Shown: positions 42,959-49,568 of the stretch, piece after piece
Layout: every line of letters begins with the position of its first letter
How positions within the stretch are numbered: position 1 is the first letter of the stretch
From: Collinsella aerofaciens
GTDB lineage: Bacteria > Actinomycetota > Coriobacteriia > Coriobacteriales > Coriobacteriaceae
Assembly (NCBI RefSeq): GCF_019131995.1
Contig: NZ_JAHONA010000015.1
Coordinates: 1-49,568 of the forward strand
DNA length: 49,568 nucleotides
Direction: 5' to 3'
Program-made: the position numbers and the translations under genes
Notes under the pieces: model-generated
Told to the model about the DNA's origin: nothing
Seen by the model: the letters and a program-made list of their open reading frames with translations, nothing else
The model's database searches: none

Positions 42959-44470
42959 TTAATAGCTATCGTACGAATAGTCGGTAGAATCGGTGGGCGT
43001 CTGACCGTCAGATGCGGTATCGGCGCCATCCGTGGACTGGGCATCGGTGCCGTCGGTGGTGTCGGTACCATCGGTGGTGTCGGTACCATCAGAACTTTCA
43101 CCATTCTCGGAATCAGTCGTCTCCTTCTTGGGAACGGTGATCGTCACACGCGCCACGCCCGAGGTCTTGGTATCGTAACGAACCTTTTCACCGTTCTTGG
43201 TAACGGTGACATCGGAAGGCTTGGACGTGGTGATCTCGATCGAGGACTCGGGCGAGTACTCCTGCTCAAAGGGGCCAGTCGCTTGGGCGCCATAGACCGA
43301 CTTGCCGTCGACCTTGACCTCAATCCACGCGGTCTTTCCCTTGGCAACGGAGACTTTGACCTTCGTGACCTCGTTCTCTTCCTTCTTGGCCGTCGTCTTG
43401 GTAGCGTCCGAGTCAGTCGACTCATCCGTCGCCTCATCGGTGTCTTCGTCCTCGTCGACCGTTTCGGTCTTCTTAGAAGACTTCTTGGTCGTCGTCTTGG
43501 TAGCAGTGGGCGTCTCGGGCGTGGTCTCGGGCGCCGAAGATGCGCAGCCGCGCAGAAGCACCACGATGAGCACAATCAACAACAGCGCAACGGCACCGAT
43601 GCCGGCGTAGACGATACGCGGATCGAGCCCGTTGTTTTGAGGAGTACGTGATCCGCCGCGTCCACGATTGGAACTGCTGCGGCCGCCTCCCTGAGGCATA
43701 CGACCACGATTGCTATCGGAACGGCCGCGATAGCCACCCTGGCCCTGAAGGCTGCGCTGACCCGAGCGGGGCGCAAGTTCACCGCGGCCTTGATAGCCAC
43801 GCTGGCCCGAACGAGGCGCCGAGGAGCGCTGGCTAAAGGTCTGCGACTGAGAGCGAAGGCGAGGCGTCACCTGCGTAGTATCGGCGTCTGCATAGCAGCC
43901 GCGCGGACGAACGGAAGAAGCGCCACGGTACCCGCGATCGGAATAACCACCATCGCCGTAGCCGGCACGAGGGTCACGTGCGACACCGCGGGCAGCGGGG
44001 AGTGCGCGCTCCTCGGGCGCCGGCGTGCTGCGAAAGCGATCGCGCTGGGAACGAATCTCCTCGCTCGAACCCGTCTCGGTAACATAGCCAGCCTGCTGAG
44101 GGCGCTGGCCATAACGTGTCGAACGCCCACCCTGAACCATCAGGAAGCGGCCGTTGTCGACCGAGGAACGCGAATTGACGTAGCCGGCGGCGTCCTGAAA
44201 ACGACCGCCCTGCTGCGACGTCTCGCGCTCATATGCCATCAGATCGTCAAAATAAGCGTTGACGACCTCCCGCGGATTGAGGCCCAAAAAGCGCGCATAG
44301 CTCGAAATCATGCCCTGCGCATAGCCGCGCGGAGGCATCGATGCAAAATTGCCATTCTCGAAAAACTCGATGATCTGCGGCCTGATTTTGATGGTGTTGG
44401 CGACCTGCTGAATGGAAAGGCCCATTCGGCGACGCTGCTCGAGCAGCATGTCACCAAAGCGTGCAGCCAT
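42959..44470 (-). CDS. RodZ-like helix-turn-helix membrane protein
   Basis: 503 residues. N-terminal HTH_25 domain FGDMLLEQRRRMGLSIQQVA, with GYAQGMISSYARFLGL, as in RodZ/YmfM. Residues about 150-280 are Arg, Gly, Ser and Gln-rich with many RG pairs. One membrane span (287-307) is followed by an acidic Thr/Lys/Asp region and a C-terminal DUF4115-like domain (about 368-448). The last 50 residues repeat DGTDTT, encoded by an 18-base tandem repeat near 43054-43090. RodZ links MreB to the cell wall, but no mreB is in the window. The Bacillus homologue ymfM also lies between spoIIIE and pgsA. Its ATG shares a base with the ftsK stop. Confidence 0.85.
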   Translation of the reverse strand: MAARFGDMLLEQRRRMGLSIQQVANTIKIRPQIIEFFENGNFASMPPRGYAQGMISSYARFLGLNPREVVNAYFDDLMAYERETSQQGGRFQDAAGYVNSRSSVDNGRFLMVQGGRSTRYGQRPQQAGYVTETGSSEEIRSQRDRFRSTPAPEERALPAARGVARDPRAGYGDGGYSDRGYRGASSVRPRGCYADADTTQVTPRLRSQSQTFSQRSSAPRSGQRGYQGRGELAPRSGQRSLQGQGGYRGRSDSNRGRMPQGGGRSSSNRGRGGSRTPQNNGLDPRIVYAGIGAVALLLIVLIVVLLRGCASSAPETTPETPTATKTTTKKSSKKTETVDEDEDTDEATDESTDSDATKTTAKKEENEVTKVKVSVAKGKTAWIEVKVDGKSVYGAQATGPFEQEYSPESSIEITTSKPSDVTVTKNGEKVRYDTKTSGVARVTITVPKKETTDSENGESSDGTDTTDGTDTTDGTDAQSTDGADTASDGQTPTDSTDYSYDSY

Positions 44471-47250
44471 CAGAATCCTCCAAACTCACGATCTTCACGT
44501 GCCATCTCGGCGTCGACGGATTCCAGCGCGGCAAGGCCTTCTTCATCCAGTAGGACCTCGCGCGGCTTGGAACCGTCGGGCGGTCCGACGACACCCTTTT
44601 CTTCCAGCATGTCCATAATACGCCCGGCGCGCGCATAGCCAACCTTCAGGCGGCGTTGCAGGCCAGATGTGGAGCCCAGCTGCGATTCCACCACAATATG
44701 GGCGGCTTCCCAGATAAGCGGATCGTCGTCCTGAGGCTCGGCAACGCCGGTGCGCACGATCCCGCCGCCACCTGCCATGGACATGGAGGCAGGTGCCACA
44801 GCCGACAGAATCTCCTCATGGTAGTCGGGCTCGCTTTGCGACTTGACGAACTCGACAATCTCGTTGATCTCGTCATCCGAAACAAAGCAGCCCTGGATAC
44901 GGCGGGGCTTGCCCCAGTCGACCTTTGAGAACAGCATGTCACCCAAGCCGGTGAGCTTTTCGGCACCCATCTGGTCGATGATGACGCGGGAGTCGATGCC
45001 CGTTGCGACGTTGAAGGCGATACGGTTGGTAATGTTTGCCTTGATGAGACCCGTCACCACGTTAGAGCTCGGACGCTGGGTCGCCACGATAAGGTGGATA
45101 CCGGCGGCACGGCCCAGCTGGGCGATACGCACAATCGACGCCTCGACGTCCTTGCCGGCAACCATCATCAGGTCCGAAAGCTCGTCGATGATGATGACCA
45201 GGTAGGGCATCTTTTGCGGCGGGTTATCGTAATGCTCAAACTCGCCGGCGGCCTGCTTTTCGTTATAGGTCGAGATCTTGCGCACGTTCAGGCGCTCGAA
45301 GACCTTCAGGCGGCGCTCCATCTCGGACACCGCCCACTGCAAGGCACTCGCGGCCTGCTTGGGCTCGGTCACTACGGGCACGTAAAGATGCGGCAGGCCG
45401 TTATAACCTGCGAGCTCGACGCGCTTGGGGTCGACCATGATCAAGCGAACGTCCTCGGGGAGCGCGCGCATGAGCAGGGTCGTGATGATGGAGTTGATCA
45501 TGACCGACTTACCGGAACCCGTGGTACCGGCGATCAGCAGGTGGGGCATCTTGGCGAGGTCAGCGACGACCGGCGTGCCCTCTGCGTCGCGGCCGATGGC
45601 AAGCTCGAGCGGACCGCCCTTAACATAGGGCAGCACGTCGCCCAAGTTGACGTTCTGACGCTTGCGATTGGGAATCTCGATACCCACGAGCGAGGTGCCG
45701 GGAATCGGCGCAAAGATACGCACGGACTGAGCAGCAAGCGACAGCGCGATGTCGTCCTCAAGGCTCGAAATCTTGCTCACGCGCTCGCCCTCGCCGGGCT
45801 GCAGCTTAAAGGTCGTCACCGTGGGACCGGCAATCCAGCCGACAACGCGAGCGCTACGGCCAAACTCAAGCAGCGTGGACTGCAGCGACTCGGCGGTCTG
45901 TTCCAGCTCCTTGTCCGAAGATGCGGCAGAAGCGGACTGAGGGTTTGCATGCAGGATTTCGAGCGGCGGAAGCTTAAGGCCGTCCTCTTCTTCGCCCTCG
46001 TTATCCGCGGGGGCATTGTCCGCTCCCCCATCGCTCGAAGTAGACGCCTCGGCAGCGCTCGCAACAGACGCATCGGCAACCTTGGGATGCTTGAGGAAAT
46101 CAGGAATTTGAGGGGCGGCCGAGACGGGATTCACGGCAAACGGCGGCTCGGACTCGTCGACCTTGTCCGGATCGTCCTCCATCGAAAGCTGGCCGGTCAC
46201 CTGGCCGCGCCTGGCATGGCGACGCGGCAGCAAGGTCGTCTTGGCAGTCTCGATCGGAGCCTCGTCGTCCTCGTCATCGCCCTCGGTAAGCTCAATCTCG
46301 CTCTCGGACCAAGACGGGTCGGGTTCACTCGTATTGAGCTTGGGAGCCGTCTTGCTCTTCTTGGCATGACGGCGCGGCAGCAGCGTCGTCTTGGCGCGCT
46401 CGGCCTCCACGGCATCGGACACGTCGACAAACGGATCCTCGTCCTCGTCGTCATCGTCCAAAACCAGGTCATCATCGTTGCCCATCACCGTGGTCACGGC
46501 GATATCGGAGCCCTTTTGACGAAGAATGCTCAGGTGCGGACGGGCAACGCCGGGCACCGACAGGGCTTCGTCGTCACCCCACGGACTCGCGTTGACGTCG
46601 GCACGACGGCGCTCGGCAAAATCGGCCGCACGGTCGCGGGCAGAGCGCAAAACGCCGCCCACCGAAAAGCCGATGATGACAAAGCCAACGACGGCCAGAC
46701 CCAATAGGACCACCATTGCGATAGGCTTACCCAGGGCATTCTGCAATGCACTCGCAATAAACGCACCGATGTAGCCACCCGAGGCGGACAGGTTTTGCAG
46801 CGTGAACATAAGGTCGCACGAGTCGCTCGTACCCGGCACCATCAGCGAAAGAATGGAGACGACGGCGATAAAGACCACGGCACCGCCCGCAACAGAGCGC
46901 ACGTTGAGCGGCGAATCCTCGCCTAAAAAGAGCGTGGCGGCAAACAGCAAAATGACAATCGGCAGCACGTAGGCGCCCAGACCAAAGCCCAGGTGGTAGA
47001 AACCGGCAACCGCAGCCGTAACGGGTGCGGTCGCCGGCGAAATCACGGCAATGAAGGACGCAATCGCCAAAACGGCAATGACCACGCCGGCGATATCGCG
47101 GTTGGCCGAAGGCTCGACCAGGGGCTCAAAATCGTCGAAGTCGGCCTCGTGACCTTTATTGGCACGAAGATGGGAACCGGCACCCTTAGCAGATGCCGGT
47201 TGGTTGTTGGCTTTATTGCCTTTGGCGTTTTGTGCAGATCCGCGCGCCAA
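44470..47250 (-). CDS. ftsK: DNA translocase FtsK/SpoIIIE
   Basis: Septal DNA pump, 926 residues. Several N-terminal spans (about 50-200), an acidic linker (about 255-430), then the motor: Walker A GTTGSGKS (575-582), Walker B LVIIIDEL (684-691) and TQRPSSNVVTG. The gamma winged helix that reads KOPS-like sites is present (about 845-905, with RAGRIMDMLEEKGVVGP). AKTTLLPRRHA occurs twice in the linker (286-296 and 336-346). The start is a TTG, supported by GGAGG 6 bases upstream inside the end of rnj. Confidence 0.95.
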   Translation of the reverse strand: MARGSAQNAKGNKANNQPASAKGAGSHLRANKGHEADFDDFEPLVEPSANRDIAGVVIAVLAIASFIAVISPATAPVTAAVAGFYHLGFGLGAYVLPIVILLFAATLFLGEDSPLNVRSVAGGAVVFIAVVSILSLMVPGTSDSCDLMFTLQNLSASGGYIGAFIASALQNALGKPIAMVVLLGLAVVGFVIIGFSVGGVLRSARDRAADFAERRRADVNASPWGDDEALSVPGVARPHLSILRQKGSDIAVTTVMGNDDDLVLDDDDEDEDPFVDVSDAVEAERAKTTLLPRRHAKKSKTAPKLNTSEPDPSWSESEIELTEGDDEDDEAPIETAKTTLLPRRHARRGQVTGQLSMEDDPDKVDESEPPFAVNPVSAAPQIPDFLKHPKVADASVASAAEASTSSDGGADNAPADNEGEEEDGLKLPPLEILHANPQSASAASSDKELEQTAESLQSTLLEFGRSARVVGWIAGPTVTTFKLQPGEGERVSKISSLEDDIALSLAAQSVRIFAPIPGTSLVGIEIPNRKRQNVNLGDVLPYVKGGPLELAIGRDAEGTPVVADLAKMPHLLIAGTTGSGKSVMINSIITTLLMRALPEDVRLIMVDPKRVELAGYNGLPHLYVPVVTEPKQAASALQWAVSEMERRLKVFERLNVRKISTYNEKQAAGEFEHYDNPPQKMPYLVIIIDELSDLMMVAGKDVEASIVRIAQLGRAAGIHLIVATQRPSSNVVTGLIKANITNRIAFNVATGIDSRVIIDQMGAEKLTGLGDMLFSKVDWGKPRRIQGCFVSDDEINEIVEFVKSQSEPDYHEEILSAVAPASMSMAGGGGIVRTGVAEPQDDDPLIWEAAHIVVESQLGSTSGLQRRLKVGYARAGRIMDMLEEKGVVGPPDGSKPREVLLDEEGLAALESVDAEMAREDREFGGF

Positions 47251-47251
47251 A

Positions 47252-48922
47252 CTAAACCTCCATGACGACCGGGATGATCATCGGACGAGTGCGCGTACGG
47301 CTCCAGATAAAGTTAGAGAGTGAGTCGCGCACGGCCTTGCGAATGGCATCGGAACCGCTGCTGGTGAAGCTGAACTTGCCCTTCTCGATCGTCTTCATAA
47401 TGGATGCGGAGGCATCCTCGGAGAACTGATCGTCGATGGCAAAGGAGACGCCGCGGCCCGAGAACTCGATAGCCTCGATCTTCTTGTGCTTGAGCGAAAC
47501 GATAGCGACAGCCGTGACCATACCGTCGTTGGCAAGCTTCTGACGATCGCGCAGGACGATGGGGTCGGTATCACCGATGCGCAGTCCGTCGACATAGACG
47601 ACGCCAGACTCGACAGGCGTACCGCGCTTGACGATACCGCCACGCATCTCAAGCGTATCTCCGTTGTCGAGGATAAAGATGTGATCGTCCTTGAGGCCCA
47701 TCTTGCGTGCAAGCTGAGCATGGGCGCGTAGATGCACGGCCTCGCCGTGGACCGGCATAAAGTACGTAGGCTTGGCCATGGCCATCAGGAGCTTGAGCTC
47801 CTCCTGGCTGCCGTGACCCGAGACGTGAACGAGGGCGCGGTTCTTATCCCACACGTCGCAGCCAAGCTTGGCAAGGCTGTTGACGACCTGCTGAACGGCC
47901 TTCTCGTTACCGGGGACCGGCGTTGCCGAGAGGATGACGGTATCGCCCTCGTGGATGGAGAGCGTCTTGTGCTCGCCGTTAGCCATGCGCGAAAGGGCCG
48001 ACAGAGGCTCGCCCTGCGAACCGGTGCACATGACGACGATCTTGTCGTCGGGCAGGTTGTCAATATCGAAGGCATCGATGATATCGGCGTCATCGATGTT
48101 GAGATAACCGAGCTCGCGCGCCACGCGGGTGTTGGTGAGCATGGAACGACCGGTCACGACAACCTTGCGGCCGCACTTGCGGGCGGCGTCGCAGATCTGC
48201 TGCAGACGATGGATGTGGCTCGAGAACGACGCGACGAACACGCGGCCCGGAGCATTCTTGATGGCATGCAGCAGATTGGGGCCAACCTCGGCCTCGGACT
48301 TGGTAAAACCGGGGACCGTGGCGTTGGTGGAATCGGACAGCAGCAGGTCGATGCCCTGCTTGGCAAAGCGGCTGATAGCGGCATAGTCGGGCGTGACGCC
48401 GTCGATGGGCGTCTGGTCGAGCTTAAAGTCGCCGGTGTGCATAACAGTGCCCTGGTTGGTGCGGATGAACACACCCAGAGCGCCCGGGATTGAGTGCGTC
48501 ATCGAGAAGAAGTCGAGCGAAATGCCACCCAGATTGACGTGGCTGCCGCCCTTGACCTCACGGAACTTGGGTGCACGAATACGAAACTCGGAGAGCTTAC
48601 CCTCGATAAAGCCAAGCGTCAGCTTGCTCGAGAAGATGGGCACCTTGTTGTTGAGGTCCTGCAGCAGGTACGGAAGCGAACCGGTGTGGTCCTCGTGGCC
48701 GTGGGTGACGACGATACCGCGGAGCTTCTCCTCGTTCTCCAGAACATAGGTGTAGTCGGGAAGCACCAGGTCAATACCGGGCTGGGAATCGTCGGGGAAC
48801 ATGAGGCCAGCGTCAACGAGCACCATGTCGTCGCCGCATTCGAAGACCGTCATGTTCTTGCCGATGCCGTCAAGGCCGCCGAGCGGGATGATCTTCAAGG
48901 GAGATGATTTTTTAGCTGCCAT
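47252..48922 (-). CDS. rnj: ribonuclease J
   Basis: Metallo-beta-lactamase fold 5'-3' exo- and endoribonuclease, 556 residues. PLGGLDGIGKNMTVFE at the start; zinc motif THGHEDHTGS (H74, H76, D78, H79); DSTNATVPGFT; and the beta-CASP region. Ends VVMEV next to the ftsK start. The best SD-like sequence, AAAGGA, is about 14 bases from the ATG, so expression may use an unusual leader. The Bacillus homologue rnjB also lies near spoIIIE. Confidence 0.95.
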   Translation of the reverse strand: MAAKKSSPLKIIPLGGLDGIGKNMTVFECGDDMVLVDAGLMFPDDSQPGIDLVLPDYTYVLENEEKLRGIVVTHGHEDHTGSLPYLLQDLNNKVPIFSSKLTLGFIEGKLSEFRIRAPKFREVKGGSHVNLGGISLDFFSMTHSIPGALGVFIRTNQGTVMHTGDFKLDQTPIDGVTPDYAAISRFAKQGIDLLLSDSTNATVPGFTKSEAEVGPNLLHAIKNAPGRVFVASFSSHIHRLQQICDAARKCGRKVVVTGRSMLTNTRVARELGYLNIDDADIIDAFDIDNLPDDKIVVMCTGSQGEPLSALSRMANGEHKTLSIHEGDTVILSATPVPGNEKAVQQVVNSLAKLGCDVWDKNRALVHVSGHGSQEELKLLMAMAKPTYFMPVHGEAVHLRAHAQLARKMGLKDDHIFILDNGDTLEMRGGIVKRGTPVESGVVYVDGLRIGDTDPIVLRDRQKLANDGMVTAVAIVSLKHKKIEAIEFSGRGVSFAIDDQFSEDASASIMKTIEKGKFSFTSSGSDAIRKAVRDSLSNFIWSRTRTRPMIIPVVMEV

Positions 48923-49110
48923 AGGTTAGTGTTGTTTCCTTTCTTCGAAACGGGTCTGAAACAACCGACGGGGCGCTTCTGGCAAACCGACCGCCGGGAA
49001 CGTACAAACATGCATCACAGAGTCGATGCAATAACCACAGTATGATACCCATTTGCACAACAACAGACCACCCATGCATCAAAGCCCCATCTGAACCTGT
49101 GTATCCCGCC
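48923..49110. other. leader region upstream of rnj
   Basis: 188 bases upstream of rnj without a convincing gene. I see no confident sigma-70 pair; the sequence around 49035-49060 is AT-richer and is the likeliest promoter area. No riboswitch was recognised. Confidence 0.4.
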
Positions 49111-49250
49111 GGTCAGGGCTCAGCGGCCCCGGCGCGGGCTAAGTTTCCTGCTCTACAGTCCTGCTCACGACGGAGGCCACATAAGTGGCCTCCTGTTCGT
49201 GCGGAACTCGCGATAAACTTAGCCCGTGCCGGGGCCGCTGAGCCCTGACC
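49111..49250. repeat. large hairpin repeat, family B, copy 1
   Basis: 36-bp arms (49111-49146 and 49215-49250) with a single G-T wobble. The interior holds CCTGCTCTACAGTCCTG, a stem CACGA/TCGTG, an inner 9-bp hairpin GGAGGCCAC/GTGGCCTCC (49172-49180 and 49185-49193), and GTGCGGAACTCGCGAT. The same interior recurs inverted at 49385-49513 with different arms. Confidence 0.87.
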
Positions 49251-49384
49251 TGCCAATATGAGATAGGTTTATTTTGGTAGGTTTTATCAGGGGAAATACT
49301 GCTGTGTCTATCTACTGATCTGAAATCTGACTACTGAATAGACTGTCTAACTAAATAGCGAGCGGCACTAACCAGCCCTTTTGC
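49251..49384. other. AT-rich spacer between two large hairpins
   Basis: 134 bases, clearly AT-richer than the surrounding sequence. No gene, terminator or recognised regulatory element seen. Confidence 0.4.
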
Positions 49385-49513
49385 TTGCGCCCGGGAGGGC
49401 CGCATATGAAGTTTATCGCGAGTTCCGCACGCAAAGGAAAGCACTTAATGTGCTTTCCGTCTTGCGCAGGACTGTAGAGCAGGAAACTTCATATGCGGCC
49501 CTCCCGGGCGCAA
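49385..49513. repeat. large hairpin repeat, family B, copy 2 (inverted)
   Basis: Perfect 30-bp arms (49385-49414 and 49484-49513). Read on the - strand the interior matches copy 1: CCTGCTCTACAGTCCTG, a stem CGCAA/TTGCG, an inner hairpin GGAAAGCAC/GTGCTTTCC (49436-49444 and 49450-49458), and GTGCGGAACTCGCGAT. Apart from the inner AAGTTT/AAACTT, the outer arms are unrelated to copy 1. Confidence 0.87.
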
Positions 49514-49519
49514 TGAACT

Positions 49520-49560
49520 GCCTCCCATTTCTTGGACATGAGAAATGGGAGGCTTTCTTT
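49520..49560 (+). terminator. terminator-like hairpin with no upstream gene in the window
   Basis: 13-bp stem GCCTCCCATTTCT/AGAAATGGGAGGC (49520-49532 and 49541-49553), then TTTCTTTAT. No + strand gene precedes it, so it may be an attenuator for a gene beyond the window or the end of a small RNA. Confidence 0.6.
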
Positions 49561-49568
49561 ATGCGCGT

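Noticed and set aside
40365..42962. An 865-codon open frame on the + strand
   Set aside because: It lies antisense to cinA, pgsA, rimO and yajQ, which have clear motifs. Its protein is His/Arg/Gly/Leu-rich with no family features; it is a GC-bias shadow.
43054..43090. Tandem 18-base repeat as a mobile or regulatory repeat
   Set aside because: It encodes the DGTDTT repeats of the RodZ-like protein in frame and is explained as a coding low-complexity tail.
45094..46707. A 537-codon open frame on the + strand
   Set aside because: Antisense to ftsK, without motifs or start signals.

Overview
This 49.6 kb window looks like chromosome from a Coriobacteriia actinobacterium, most likely Collinsella or a close relative. 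That is an inference from three things seen in the sequence: high GC with strong GC bias at third positions, Gram-positive housekeeping families in a Bacillus-like order, and actinobacterial pairs such as FHA plus FtsR-like MerR and lexA next to a LysM gene and nrdR. Nothing plasmid-, phage- or CRISPR-like is intact. Almost all of the window is ordinary core genome.

Region 1 (31-17114, + strand) is one long, tightly packed run with many overlapping or nearly abutting genes: ABC-F ATPase, a small membrane protein, an M50 protease, scpA, scpB, rluB, cmk, a PlsC-like acyltransferase, ispH, a DUF512 radical SAM protein, der, plsY, gpsA, rpe, a cysteine desulfurase, a NIF3 protein, a zinc-ribbon coiled-coil protein and coaBC. 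Its themes are chromosome condensation, ribosome biogenesis, phospholipid, isoprenoid and CoA synthesis, and Fe-S supply. A tRNA-Pro(GGG) with its own promoter and terminator follows.

Region 2 (17311-19450) is a small decayed accessory island beside the tRNA. It holds an Flp-type pilin/DUF6273 surface-protein gene broken by a frameshift at the processing site and an in-frame TAG, with a nine-G tract in its leader. It also holds the remains of an ABC-2 permease joined to the remains of an antitoxin.

Region 3 (19501-27546) carries a CDP-alcohol phosphatidyltransferase with an FHA protein and an FtsR-like regulator, apt, a secreted NlpC/P60 hydrolase, a DegV protein and a DUF1836 regulator that share an almost identical operator, trxB, and a diacylglycerol glycosyltransferase.

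Region 4 (27938-30842) is an SOS locus. A LysM membrane protein, nrdR and dut run leftward from a promoter containing a LexA box, and lexA plus a DUF1624 membrane protein run rightward.

Region 5 (30827-48922, - strand) is, in transcription order, rnj, ftsK/spoIIIE, rodZ-like, yajQ, rimO, pgsA, cinA, recA, recX, rny, a GHKL ATPase, spoVS, miaB, miaA and hflX. It closely matches the Bacillus rnjB-spoIIIE-ymfM-pgsA-cinA-recA-rny-ymdB-spoVS-miaB order, except that the GHKL ATPase sits where ymdB would be. recA has a textbook promoter with a LexA box in its spacer.

The most unusual feature is two families of large hairpin repeats in otherwise empty DNA (27560-27921 and 49111-49513). Within each family the two copies are in opposite orientation. 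The loop sequences are conserved, but the 23-36 bp outer arms are unrelated between copies and self-complementary within each copy. In the second family the inner stems also differ by compensatory base-pair changes. I do not recognise these elements.
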